From positions 682,001 through 746,000 of the forward strand of contig NZ_MASI01000001.1 of NCBI RefSeq assembly GCF_001708935.1: 64,000 bases of DNA, in the 5' to 3' direction. Position numbers and translations under genes: made by a program. The notes beneath the pieces were generated by a model. That model made no database searches and was not told where the DNA came from. It saw only the letters and a program-made list of their open reading frames with translations. Below are positions 50,991 to 60,088 of this stretch, piece by piece (within the stretch, counting starts at the first letter, position 1; each line of letters opens with the position of its first letter). Origin of the DNA: Methyloligella halotolerans. Its GTDB lineage: Bacteria > Pseudomonadota > Alphaproteobacteria > Rhizobiales > Methyloligellaceae.

Positions 50991-52193
50991 TTACGATTTT
51001 TTCGGGCGAGACGCTTGCGGAAACTCTTGATTTCCGCGGGGCTGATTCCCATTTGAGTTTGGACGCACTATCCCCCAAGCGTCCCCCAATAGACGCATGA
51101 GTGCGAGACGCCCGGTTTCCCCCCAACCGGGCCGTCCTTCTATCTGAGGCCGGTTGGCATTGCGCCACCGGGTGAAGGTCCGCCGCCGAGGCCTGACGTC
51201 GTTTGCGGCAAGCACATTTTCCAAGAACTGATCGGCCGACACTTCCCAGCTGAATTTCAGCGCGTGGGCCCGTGCCGCGCTGCCGTCGAGCTCGAGTGCC
51301 TTGAGCGCGGCGTCGCGGAGATCCTCACTCAGCACGCCCGCCGCCGGATCGGTGACGACATCTTTCGGTCCGCAGACTGGATAGGCCGCAACGGGCACCC
51401 CGCTCGCCATGGCTTCCAGCAGCACCAGCCCGAAGGTATCGGTGAGGCTGGGGAAGACGAACACATCCGCCGAGGCGTAGATCTCGGCCAGTTCCTCGCC
51501 ATGTTTGGGCCCAGTGAAGATCGCATCGGGATATTTCTTCTCAAGCATGGCCGCCTGGGGCCCGCCGCCCGTCAGCACCTTCTTGCCGGGAAGATCGAGG
51601 GAGAGAAACGCCTCGATATTCTTCTCCACGGCAATGCGGCCGACATAGAGGAAGACAGGGCCGTCGCCGAAGAGGCGCGATGGCCGGGGCCGGTAGTGCT
51701 CCGTGTCGACGCCCCGGGACCAAGGCATGATGCGCTCGATCCCCTCCCGTTTCAGCTGCTCGGCCATCGATTGGGTGGCGACGAACGTGCCGGCGGCGCG
51801 ATTGTGGAACCAGCGCTCGACCGCATAGCCGAGCCGCAGTGGCACCGGCAGACGGGCCGAAACGTATTCCGGGAAGCGCGTGTGGTAGCTCGTCGTGAAG
51901 GGCCGCTTCCGCGTGATGCAGTAGCGTCGCGTCATGAGGCCCACCGGGCCTTCCGTCGCAATATGAATGAAGTCGGGGGCGATCTCTTCTATCCGCCGCG
52001 CCACCTTGCGGGGCCATGCGAGCGCCAGCCTGATCTCCGGGTAAGTGGGGCACGGGACGGTGCGGAAGTCCTGGGGTGTCAGGAAATGCAGCTCATCCCC
52101 CCGCTTGGCGACCTCCTTGGCCAGGCGATCGTAGGTGCACACCACACCATTGACCTGGGGGTGCCAGGCATCCGTGGCAACGAGCACCTTCAT
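50991..52193 (-). CDS. Family 4 glycosyltransferase, Agt-like
   Basis: A 400-residue GT4 enzyme with a GT-B fold. Landmarks are KVLVATDAWHPQVNGVV at the start, HIATEGPVGLMTRRYC, and the catalytic-domain stretch VFLYVGRIAVEKNIEAFL. The sugar-nucleotide site is SLTDTFGLVLLEAMASGVPV (E-x7-E pattern, about 269-288). The C-terminal 60 residues are Arg/Asn-rich and look disordered. ATG 52193 overlaps the stop of the phosphoesterase gene (ATGA). In marine and rhizobial alphaproteobacteria, GT4 genes next to such a phosphoesterase (Agt with PlcP) make glycolipids from diacylglycerol under phosphate shortage. Confidence 0.82.
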   Translation of the reverse strand: MKVLVATDAWHPQVNGVVCTYDRLAKEVAKRGDELHFLTPQDFRTVPCPTYPEIRLALAWPRKVARRIEEIAPDFIHIATEGPVGLMTRRYCITRKRPFTTSYHTRFPEYVSARLPVPLRLGYAVERWFHNRAAGTFVATQSMAEQLKREGIERIMPWSRGVDTEHYRPRPSRLFGDGPVFLYVGRIAVEKNIEAFLSLDLPGKKVLTGGGPQAAMLEKKYPDAIFTGPKHGEELAEIYASADVFVFPSLTDTFGLVLLEAMASGVPVAAYPVCGPKDVVTDPAAGVLSEDLRDAALKALELDGSAARAHALKFSWEVSADQFLENVLAANDVRPRRRTFTRWRNANRPQIEGRPGWGETGRLALMRLLGDAWGIVRPNSNGNQPRGNQEFPQASRPKKS

Positions 52194-53020
52194 CAGGCCG
52201 CCGCCTCGAGCTCCTCGTCGGGGATAGGCTGGGGTCTTACCCCGGAGATCGCGGGGGTCCATCGAATAATCTCGAACGTCCCCGCCTGGGTCTCGGCGAC
52301 TGCCGTACAGCTCTCGACCCAGTCTCCGGTGTTGATATAGGTCACCTCGCCGATCTGGCGCTTCGCGGCATGATGGATATGGCCGCAGATGACCCCTTGT
52401 GTCCCACGGCGGGCTGCCTCTTGGACAAGCGCCGCCTCAAACTCACCAATGTAATTCACCGCACGCTTCACTTTGTGCTTCAGATACGCAGACAAAGACC
52501 AGTACGGCAGTCCGAACCAACGCCGCATCGTGTTGAAATGGGTGTTGATCCAGAGCGCGAAGTTGTAGGCGCCGTCGCCGAGGAAGGCGATCCACTTGGC
52601 GTAGCGGACCACCACATCGAACTCGTCGCCGTGCATCACGAGGTAGCGCTTTCCGTCGGCCGCCTCGTGAATGGTGTCCCGTTCCACCCGGATGGCACCG
52701 AAGCTCGCGCCGCAGTAGTCGCGCAGCACCTCGTCGTGATTGCCGGGGATGACGATCAATTCGGTCCCCTTGCGCGCCCTACGAAGCAACTTCTGCAGAA
52801 CGTCGTTGTGATATTGCGGCCAGTAGACGCCGCGGCGGATCCGCCAGAAATCGACGATGTCGCCGACCAGGTAGATCTTCTCGGCCTCGACCGTCTTGAG
52901 GAATTCCAGGAACGCCGCGGCCTGCGAGGCCTTGGTGCCCAGGTGAATATCGGAGATGAACAATGCCCGGTAATGCTTCACTTCAGGGCGGGGTGTGAGA
53001 GGTGTAACCGGCATATCCAT
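52193..53020 (-). CDS. Calcineurin-like metallophosphoesterase, PlcP-like (annotated elsewhere as UDP-2,3-diacylglucosamine diphosphatase)
   Basis: A 275-residue metallophosphoesterase. The metal motifs are ALFISDIHLGTKASQ, VGDIVDFWRIRRG, PGNHDEVLRD, HGDEFDVVVRYAKW and GHIHHAAKRQI, followed by TGDWVE. It matches the LpxH-related group that includes PlcP, the enzyme that releases diacylglycerol from phospholipids in phosphate-starved alphaproteobacteria. ATG 53020 starts the conserved part. No Shine-Dalgarno is visible before it. It is translationally coupled to the downstream glycosyltransferase. The PlcP reading rests on this pairing. Confidence 0.78.
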   Translation of the reverse strand: MDMPVTPLTPRPEVKHYRALFISDIHLGTKASQAAAFLEFLKTVEAEKIYLVGDIVDFWRIRRGVYWPQYHNDVLQKLLRRARKGTELIVIPGNHDEVLRDYCGASFGAIRVERDTIHEAADGKRYLVMHGDEFDVVVRYAKWIAFLGDGAYNFALWINTHFNTMRRWFGLPYWSLSAYLKHKVKRAVNYIGEFEAALVQEAARRGTQGVICGHIHHAAKRQIGEVTYINTGDWVESCTAVAETQAGTFEIIRWTPAISGVRPQPIPDEELEAAA

Positions 53021-53046
53021 GATGATGCGGCAGGTAAGCCCGTATT

Positions 53047-53064
53047 GTTTCAGGGATGTGACAG
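53047..53064 (-). promoter_or_regulatory. Candidate PHO box upstream of the PlcP-like gene
   Basis: On the minus strand CTGTCAC-ATCC-CTGAAAC matches the two 7-base halves of the PhoB consensus CTGTCAT-N4-CTGTCAT at 10 of 14 positions. A possible -10 (TTACCT, 53037-53032) lies nine bases downstream, giving a transcript that starts almost at the ATG. Confidence 0.4.
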
Positions 53065-53080
53065 GCGACACGGGTGCGTC

Positions 53081-53962
53081 ATGTTGAAGGAACGGCTTGA
53101 GACGGTGCTGGGCGACGAAATCGTCCAATCGGCCAGTTTGCCCGTCGGCTTCGGTCTGGAGGGGCTGGAGGTCCGGCTGCGCGATGGTCGGCATCTCGCC
53201 GTAAAGGCCATGCGATCGCCTGGGAAAACCCAGCTTTCCAATGGGTTATGGGCAGCCCCCCTGAAGATCGAAGGCTATATGCTGAGCGAGCTGCGCCGGC
53301 TGTCGGATTTCCCGGTGCCGGCGGTGCATCATTGCGATGCCGATCTGCTGGTGATGGATTTCATCGAGACCGACGGCGGACGCATCACCGGCGCCGTGGA
53401 ACGGGATGCCGCGGAGATCATCGCGGCCCTGCATTCGGTCCGGGGAACGCGATTCGGCTACCCCAAGGACACTGTGATCGGCCCCCTTCCCCAGCGGAAC
53501 CCAGAGTCCGATCGCTGGATCCCGTTCTTCGCGGAGCATCGGCTGATGGCCATGGCGCGGATGGCCCATGAGAAGGGTCCGCTATCGACCGCCGATCTGG
53601 GGCGGCTTGAGCGCCTGGCTGAACGGCTCGACGAATACCTTGTGAAGCCGGATCACCCCAGCCTGCTCCACGGCGATCTCTGGACCGGCAACGTGCTGTT
53701 GAAAGGCGACCGAATCGCTGGCTTCGTGGACCCGGCCATATCTTTCGGCCATCCGGAGATCGAGCTGGCCTTCACCACCATGTTCGGGACCTTCGGGAAC
53801 GCCTTCTTCGACGCTTACGAGGCGATCTCGCCGTTGGAGCCGGGCTTCCATACGCTGCGGAAGGATCTCTACAATCTCTATCCGACACTGGTGCATGTCC
53901 GGCTTTTCGGCGCCGGATACCTGGGAGGCATCGATTCGACGCTACGGCGAATCGGGCTTTAG
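53081..53962 (+). CDS. Fructosamine/ketosamine-3-kinase family protein
   Basis: A 293-residue kinase of the fructosamine-3-kinase family (aminoglycoside-phosphotransferase-like fold). It has GFGLEGLEVRLRDGRHLAVK near the N-terminus and LHSVRGTRFGYPKDTVIGPLPQ (abridged: RGTRFGYPKDTVIG). The catalytic loop is LLHGDLWTGNVLLKGD and the metal-binding stretch FVDPAISFGHPEIELAFTTMFG. The family phosphorylates sugar adducts on protein amines so that they fall off, a repair function. It is divergent from the PlcP-like gene and ends in a shared terminator. Confidence 0.9.
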   Translation: MLKERLETVLGDEIVQSASLPVGFGLEGLEVRLRDGRHLAVKAMRSPGKTQLSNGLWAAPLKIEGYMLSELRRLSDFPVPAVHHCDADLLVMDFIETDGGRITGAVERDAAEIIAALHSVRGTRFGYPKDTVIGPLPQRNPESDRWIPFFAEHRLMAMARMAHEKGPLSTADLGRLERLAERLDEYLVKPDHPSLLHGDLWTGNVLLKGDRIAGFVDPAISFGHPEIELAFTTMFGTFGNAFFDAYEAISPLEPGFHTLRKDLYNLYPTLVHVRLFGAGYLGGIDSTLRRIGL

Positions 53963-54006
53963 AACCCGCGTTTTGCGGCCGTTTTTTCACCTACGGACGC
54001 ACAAAA

Positions 54007-54034
54007 AAAACCGGCCCGCAAAGCGGGCCGGTTT
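54007..54034. terminator. Bidirectional intrinsic terminator
   Basis: AAACCGGCCCGC-AAA-GCGGGCCGGTTT forms a near-perfect stem. On the minus strand it is followed by eight T; on the plus strand by four T. It closes the fructosamine kinase transcript and, more strongly, any transcript arriving from the right. Confidence 0.9.
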
Positions 54035-54732
54035 TCCCTGCGAAACGAGTTGGCTCGGAGGCTAATGCCTCAACAAGGTCTCCAACTCGCCCCCCCAATG
54101 TCTCCCGGATCCTTACTTCTTATTGGATCGGATCCGTTCAACTGTCCCTCGAACCTCTCGGTCCGTTTGGAGCCTTACGTCCCCCGACTTGGCTCCAGTT
54201 TGACGCCTCTTGAGGCAGTGGGCCCCCCAGCCCGTGTGCCCCCGTCTAGTGGAGTTAAGCTACCCAGCCCCCCGATCTGCATCAAGTTTGCGCAATACCC
54301 CAAAATGCAAATCGCAAAGTCCTGTTGCAAAAATGCACTCGGCCTTCATTCGTCGGGTGAATGGAGCGAAAGGATTGTCTGTTTATCTTTCCAAAACAAT
54401 GCTTTACGGTTTTCTTTCTGACTTCGACGGCGTCGGCGAAACCGGATAAATTCGCTCGATCAAGAAAATTTCCTAGCGACGTCAATCGCCTCTGGGCCGG
54501 AATTCATGTGACCAGAAAAACACACCCCCGCCGGCGAGGCCGATATGACCCCTTTTTCGATCTCTCGGCGATACCCCATGAGAGGGGCGCGATTCGACAA
54601 AAAGGGCAGCGCCGGGACGCCGCCCTCTTCCTGTGGCCAAGTCTCATATCACCGAGACGCAATCGCCAAGCCGCAGATCGCCAGGCCCTGCGCGGTTTCG
54701 TACGGACCGATCGGGCGCGGACCCGGTCGCGG
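54035..54732 (-). ncRNA. Gene-free region with a candidate structured small RNA
   Basis: No supported protein is coded in these 698 bases. The part at 54035-54290, read on the minus strand, ends in a terminator with eight U. It contains several hairpins, such as CGAGTTGG/CCAACTCG (54045-54089), GCCTC-AA-GAGGC (54205-54216) and GGAGCC/GGCTCC. Five runs of five or more G on this strand (C on the other) are unusual. The adjoining 54300-54480 is AT-rich and could hold its promoter. It may instead be the long 3' UTR of btuB. No tmRNA, 6S, RNase P or SRP signature was found. Confidence 0.4.
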
Positions 54733-56847
54733 TCAGGAGTCGTTGCCGCCGATTTTGATCTTCAGGCCGCCATAGACGGCAGCCGGTGCGGTCTCAAACC
54801 CGTAGACCTCCTGATAATCCGCATCGAAGAGGTTCTCCGCGCGTGCGAAGACCTCCATTCCCGGCTTGAACTCGTAGCTGCCGGCCAGACGGACGGTCGT
54901 ATAGGAGTCCAGCTGGACGCGGGTCGGCGTGTAGAACGGAACGGCCAGAGCCGTATCCTCCATAGTGCCATTATAGATGACGCCCAGGCGGATATTCGCC
55001 TTGTCTTCGGCGAACCGGTAATCGACGTCCACCCGCCCGGCATGCTCAGGCCGGCGAATCTCCACGAGCCCGGCCGGGTCGAACGCCCGCAGATGAGTGT
55101 AGGCCCCGCTCAGGGTCAGGCCGTCGGCGATGCGCCAGGCGGCGGAGAACTCCTCGCCGCTCCGGTGGCTGGTGCCGGGGAGGTTCACCGCGGTCGAGGA
55201 GAGGCCGATATAGTCGGTGGCGATCTCGTTCTCCAGATCCGCCTCGAAATAGGTCACATCGAACAGCACGCGGCCCTTCATGAGGGTCAGCTCGACGCCC
55301 GCGTCCCAGCCGAACGATTCCTCCGGGACGAGATCCGGATTGGGCACGAAGCTCCCGGGTATCTGGCCGTAGAGCTCGAACATGGTGGGCTGCTTGGCGC
55401 CGGTGCCGACGCTCGAGTGGACCCGCACGGGGGTGTTCGTCACCGCGTAGGACCCAGCCACGCGATAGGTGGTGAAGTCCTCGACATTGCTGTCGTTATC
55501 GTCGTGGCGCAAGGAGGCGACGAGGTTGAGCTGATCGAGGAAATCGCCCCGATACTCGATGGCCGCGGCCCGGGTCTCCCGGCTCCTCTCGATATTGTCG
55601 GCAGTGACGGGGGTGAAGCTCTCCTTCGTGGTTTCCAGCAGCCCCGTCACTGCGTGGTGGGCATCGAGGAAGGCCGGGGTGTCGCCGGAGAAGGTCGAGA
55701 TGTAACTGTTCTCGACCCGCTGACCGTCGTTCCGATACGGGAAGAAGCTTCCTCCGAAGAACGAGTAATCGTCGGCCGTCGTGTCGCTGTAGTTGCTCTT
55801 GAAGTGCTGCACCCAGTGGCCGTCGAGGAGGGTCGCCGTGGCGTCGATGCCTGCCACGCGATTGCGCTGCTCGAAATAGGAGGGGTCGTCGCGCTGGATG
55901 AAGAACGGACCCGGACCGATGCCGTCGGCATCGCGACCGCCATCGTTCTGGTCCAGACGCAGCACGCCGTCGACCTTCAGCCAGGGAAAGACCTGGACGC
56001 CGCCCTTGGCGAAAGCGTTGGTGACGTCGGCGAAGTCGTCCTCATCGCCGAACCGGGAGATGTTGAAGCCGTCGCTCTTGCGCTTCTGGAAGCTGAAGAT
56101 GCCGTGGGCCTCGTCATTGCCGCCAGACAAGGTTGCGGCATAGCCCTGGCTGGTGAAGCTGCCGCCTTCGGCACGCAGGATCGCCTGGGCCGGCCCCTTG
56201 CCGGACTTGGTGACGATATTGACCACGCCGCCGGCGGCATTGGAGCCGTAGAGGCCGCTCTGGGGCCCCCGGATCACCTCGATCCGCTCGATATCGTTGG
56301 CCAGGAGGCTGGCGAAATCGAACTCGCCATTGGTGGTGGAATTCACCTCCACCCCGTCGATCACGACGAGGGTGTGATTGGCCTCGGCGCCGCGAATGCG
56401 GACCTGGGTGAGCCCGGCGAAGGAACCGGCCTGGCTCACCTCGACACCCGGCAAGCTGCGCAGGGCATCGGCGGCATGACGGATCTGCTGCTGCTCGAGA
56501 TCCTGGGACGTCACGACGCTGACGGCACTGCCGGTGGTCGGCAGACGGCGGGCCTCTCCCGGCGTGACGGCATTGCCGCTGACAGCGCCGGCTTGCACGT
56601 CTTCGCTCGGCCCGGAAGCCGCGCCGCGGCGGGCAGGCGCCTGCGGTGCGCTCGCCGGCTCCCGCGTCGTCTTCTGTAGCGAATTGTCGAGCGTCGCGCC
56701 TTCCACCACGATGGGCGGCAGGATCAGCTCGTCCTCGAGCTCGTAGGAATTCTGCTCAGAACTCTCCTGAGCGACGGCCTGCCCGGCCGTGCATACGGTG
56801 AAGATCGTCAGGGCGCCAATAAGCGCCCTCCCCCCAGAATCGGTCAT
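54733..56847 (-). CDS. btuB: TonB-dependent vitamin B12 receptor BtuB
   Basis: A 704-residue outer-membrane receptor. A signal peptide (about 1-26, ending GQAVAQES) is followed by a 90-residue Pro/Ala-rich linker. The plug domain has AVSVVTSQDLEQQQIRHAADALRSLPGV (abridged: VSVVTSQDLEQQQI), VRIRGAEANHTLVVIDGVEV and SGLYGSNAAGGVVNIVTKSG, and the 22-strand barrel ends in a C-terminal phenylalanine-less NDS tail. The substrate is assigned from the cobalamin riboswitch just upstream. The barrel motif FFELYGQIPG and KQPTMFELYG occur mid-way. The lack of a C-terminal aromatic residue is unusual. Confidence 0.9.
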   Translation of the reverse strand: MTDSGGRALIGALTIFTVCTAGQAVAQESSEQNSYELEDELILPPIVVEGATLDNSLQKTTREPASAPQAPARRGAASGPSEDVQAGAVSGNAVTPGEARRLPTTGSAVSVVTSQDLEQQQIRHAADALRSLPGVEVSQAGSFAGLTQVRIRGAEANHTLVVIDGVEVNSTTNGEFDFASLLANDIERIEVIRGPQSGLYGSNAAGGVVNIVTKSGKGPAQAILRAEGGSFTSQGYAATLSGGNDEAHGIFSFQKRKSDGFNISRFGDEDDFADVTNAFAKGGVQVFPWLKVDGVLRLDQNDGGRDADGIGPGPFFIQRDDPSYFEQRNRVAGIDATATLLDGHWVQHFKSNYSDTTADDYSFFGGSFFPYRNDGQRVENSYISTFSGDTPAFLDAHHAVTGLLETTKESFTPVTADNIERSRETRAAAIEYRGDFLDQLNLVASLRHDDNDSNVEDFTTYRVAGSYAVTNTPVRVHSSVGTGAKQPTMFELYGQIPGSFVPNPDLVPEESFGWDAGVELTLMKGRVLFDVTYFEADLENEIATDYIGLSSTAVNLPGTSHRSGEEFSAAWRIADGLTLSGAYTHLRAFDPAGLVEIRRPEHAGRVDVDYRFAEDKANIRLGVIYNGTMEDTALAVPFYTPTRVQLDSYTTVRLAGSYEFKPGMEVFARAENLFDADYQEVYGFETAPAAVYGGLKIKIGGNDS

Positions 56848-56874
56848 CGGAGATGTCCCCCCAATTGGTTGCCG

Positions 56875-56964
56875 TTAGCGGGCCAACCTTGGAGGGCGCT
56901 TCATGGCGCAACGCGCACGACGCCTGTCGCGATGCTGGCGGAAAACCAAACGCGCTAAGCTCAT
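56875..56964 (-). CDS. Short leader ORF between the B12 riboswitch and btuB
   Basis: ATG 56964 is preceded at a good distance by AAGGAGGG (56980-56973), the best Shine-Dalgarno in this leader. The ORF codes for 29 residues (MSLARLVFRQHRDR then RRARCAMKRPPRLAR), highly basic, and stops with TAA 27 bases before the btuB ATG. The Shine-Dalgarno lies in the 3' arm of a 10-bp hairpin (GACGATCCTC / GAGGGTCGTC, one G-T pair). Coding capacity and translation are inferred; it may be a regulatory leader peptide. Confidence 0.45.
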   Translation of the reverse strand: MSLARLVFRQHRDRRRARCAMKRPPRLAR

Positions 56965-57039
56965 CGAGACGACCCTCCTTAGTCAGCCTGAGGATCGTCA
57001 CCACTCCGGGAGTAAAGCCGTTCCTCCGCGCCCCACGCA

Positions 57040-57250
57040 CGGGAAGATGGGTGACGCTCGATGGGCAGGTCTCCTGGCTCGCAGCGTCTCTAACCGCCTG
57101 CTCCGCCTTCCCAGCGTCACCGCCAGTGGCATTCGGAGCAGACATCGCTGCTTACAGTTGCGGGGGCAGCCGCGGAGTGGAGCAAAGCCCGGCACCGCGT
57201 TCCCTTTTCACCCGCCCGGCGAACGGCCGAACGGGAACCCACGAGTTCGC
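57040..57250 (-). ncRNA. Cobalamin riboswitch (B12 element)
   Basis: The minus-strand leader of btuB contains, in order, AAAAGGGAACGCGGTGCCGGG, GCTGCCCCCGCAACTGTAAGC, GCCACTGGCGG, CTGGGAAGGCGGAGC and the B12-box GCCAGGAGACCTGCC (57078-57063 on the plus count). These are the conserved blocks of the cobalamin riboswitch. It binds adenosyl- or methylcobalamin and lowers expression of the downstream gene. The boundaries are approximate. It places btuB under B12 feedback. Confidence 0.92.
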
Positions 57251-57393
57251 GCATGTAACGGGACGGCTCGTATTCGAGTCAAGATGTTCCGTACGCGGCA
57301 GAGATAGGCTCGCGATTTTGCGGCGGGCAGTTGCCGCGCGGCTTCAGCCTATGCAACATGCGCAAAATTTTTTGGCTTTGGGAGATCAAGCAG

Positions 57394-58239
57394 ATGAAAT
57401 TGTTGCGGTTTGGCGAGAAGGGTGCGGAGAAACCGGGGCTGCTGGACGCCGAGGGCGCGATCCGCGATCTCTCAGGCAAGATCGACGATATCGCCGGCGA
57501 TGTGCTGACGACCCAGGGTCTCAAGAAACTCGCGGAGATCGATCCCAACACCCTGCCGAAGGTCGAGGGCGAGCCCCGCATCGGCGCGCCGATCGGCCTG
57601 GTGCAGAAGTTCCTGGGCATCGGGCTGAACTACAGCGACCATGCCGCCGAAACAGGCCTGCCCGTGCCGGAGGAACCCATCGTGTTCGTGAAGGCGAGCT
57701 CCTGCATCTGCGGCCCCAACGACAACGTGCTGATGCCGGACGGCTATGAGCGCATGGACTGGGAGGTCGAGCTCGGCGTGGTCATCGGCGATCCGGCGAA
57801 GCGTATTTCCGAGGCCGAAGCGCTCGATCACGTCGCTGGCTACACGATCTGCAACGACGTCTCCGAGCGGCGGCTCCAGGTCGGCGGGCCCGGCGAGTGG
57901 TTCAAGGCCAAGAGCTACGATACGTTCGGCCCCATGGGTCCCTGGGTCGTGACCAAGGACGAGATTCCGGATCCCCAGGCGCTGAACCTCACCCTCGACG
58001 TGAACGGTGAGCGCATGCAGACCGGCTCCACCTCCACCATGATCTTCAACGTGGCCCAGCTGGTCGCCTATATCAGCCGCTTCATGACCCTGATGCCGGG
58101 CGACGTGATCAGCACAGGCACGCCTCCCGGGGTCGGCATGGGCCGCAAGCCGCGCATCTTCCTGAAGGACGGCGACGTGATGCATCTCGCGGTCGAAGGC
58201 CTCGGCGAGCAGACCCAGAAACTCGTGCGGGGGAATTAG
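57394..58239 (+). CDS. Fumarylacetoacetate hydrolase family protein
   Basis: A 281-residue FAH-fold hydrolase with magnesium site motifs FLGIGLNYSDHAAETG, VFVKASSCICGPND, MDWEVELGVVIG (metal ligands E-x-E) and YTICNDVSERRLQV. SYDTFGPMGPWVVT and TGTPPGVGMGRKP finish the active site. The pattern is close to 2,4-diketo-3-deoxy-L-fuconate hydrolase (LRA6) and ureidoglycolate-lyase-like members; the substrate is not resolved. ATG 57394 follows GGGAGATCA. It is divergent from btuB. Confidence 0.88.
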   Translation: MKLLRFGEKGAEKPGLLDAEGAIRDLSGKIDDIAGDVLTTQGLKKLAEIDPNTLPKVEGEPRIGAPIGLVQKFLGIGLNYSDHAAETGLPVPEEPIVFVKASSCICGPNDNVLMPDGYERMDWEVELGVVIGDPAKRISEAEALDHVAGYTICNDVSERRLQVGGPGEWFKAKSYDTFGPMGPWVVTKDEIPDPQALNLTLDVNGERMQTGSTSTMIFNVAQLVAYISRFMTLMPGDVISTGTPPGVGMGRKPRIFLKDGDVMHLAVEGLGEQTQKLVRGN

Positions 58240-58261
58240 CGCCGATCTCATGGTTTAAGGC

Positions 58262-58385
58262 GCGCAGCGTCGCTGCGCCCCTCACCATGAGGTGTCACAC
58301 ACCTCATGGCCGTCATAGCGGCGCAAGCCGGGATCCAGTCGCAGATTCAATACGTATCGCTGGATACCGGCTTTCGCCGGCATGA
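58262..58385. repeat. Composite palindromic element between the FAH gene and thiD
   Basis: Three hairpins in a row: GCGCAGC-GTC-GCTGCGC (58262-58278), CCATGAGGTGT-CAC-ACACCTCATGG (58285-58309) and an imperfect pair AAGCCGGGATCCAG / CTGGATACCGGCTTT (about 58325-58375). The last type is a dispersed palindrome common in alphaproteobacterial genomes. It lies between convergent genes and may also act in transcription termination. Confidence 0.75.
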
Positions 58386-58410
58386 CGCCCCGATACGGGA
58401 TTCCCCGAAC

Positions 58411-59247
<837 letters not shown>

Positions 59248-59302
59248 GGGAGCGTGAGAACCTGGTTGCCCGGGGCGCCGATCATCGAGTCGTCTGAGTC
59301 GG

Positions 59303-60037
59303 TTAGCCGATATTGGTGAGATTCGGGAACCACTCTATCAGCCAATTGGCGATGAGCGTCATGGAGTTGGTGAGGAAGAGGATGCCCGTCAGCACCAGGA
59401 ACGCGCCGAGCACCTTCTCCATCTTGGAGAGATGGCGGCGGTATTTCTCCAGCAGTTCCAGGAAGGGCCGGATGGCCACGGCGGCCAAGATGAACGGAAT
59501 GCCGAGACCGAGGGAATAGACGAGCAGAAGCAGAACGCCCTGGCTGATCGTGTCCTCCTGGGCTGCGAAGGCCAGGATCGTGCCCAGCACCGGTCCAATG
59601 CACGGCGTCCAGCCGAAGGCGAACGCGAGACCGACGACATAGGCGCCGATGAATCCGGCAGGCCGCGATTCGACGTGATAACGGGCCTCGCGGTGGAGGA
59701 AGTTCAGGGTGAACACACCCAGGAAATGCAGGCCCACGATAATGATGACCACACCGGCGATCTGGCTGAGAAGCTCCAGATGGCCCTGTACGAGGGAGCC
59801 CAAGGTGGTGGCCGTCGCGCCCAACATCACGAAGACGGTCGTGAAGCCCAGGACGAAGGCCACGGCCGACATGATCACAGTGCCGTAGACGTGGTCCGGT
59901 GTCTCTTCGTCGCCGGCGAGCTGGTCGAAGGTGGTGCCGCCGAGGAAGCAGAGATAGGGCGGGACCAAGGGCAGCACGCAGGGGCTCAAAAAGCTCAAGA
60001 GCCCTGCCAGGAGGGCGCCGAAATACGTAACGGTCAT
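59303..60037 (-). CDS. ccdA: Cytochrome c biogenesis protein CcdA
   Basis: A 244-residue six-helix membrane protein that carries electrons from cytoplasmic thioredoxin to periplasmic proteins for cytochrome c maturation. The reactive cysteines are in the two symmetric helices: FLSPCVLPLVPPYL (about 17-30) and FGWTPCIGPVLGTIL (about 120-134). A hydrophilic loop (DQLAGDEETPDHVYG) lies after the first. ATG 60037 is at the start of the family (TVTYFGALLAGLLSFLSPC). thiD lies 55 bases downstream on the same strand. Confidence 0.93.
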   Translation of the reverse strand: MTVTYFGALLAGLLSFLSPCVLPLVPPYLCFLGGTTFDQLAGDEETPDHVYGTVIMSAVAFVLGFTTVFVMLGATATTLGSLVQGHLELLSQIAGVVIIIVGLHFLGVFTLNFLHREARYHVESRPAGFIGAYVVGLAFAFGWTPCIGPVLGTILAFAAQEDTISQGVLLLLVYSLGLGIPFILAAVAIRPFLELLEKYRRHLSKMEKVLGAFLVLTGILFLTNSMTLIANWLIEWFPNLTNIG

Positions 60038-60088
60038 GGAACAGCTTTCAAACGAGATGAGACTCTTCGGCCCGGCGGCCCTGGGCGG

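Noticed and set aside
52193-53020. LpxH of lipid A synthesis
   Set aside because: It is a homologue, but its coupling to a GT4 gene, and the fact that many alphaproteobacteria use LpxI, favour the PlcP-like reading; not excluded.
54000-54340. Two-piece tmRNA or RNase P or 6S RNA in the gene-free region
   Set aside because: No tag-peptide reading frame starting with Ala-Asn-Asp, no RNase P core motif and no 6S-like bubble were found; it stays an unnamed RNA candidate.
54361-56679. Open frame of 772 codons on the plus strand
   Set aside because: It is antisense to btuB and its translation is the expected low-complexity shadow of a GC-rich gene; btuB has clear receptor domains.
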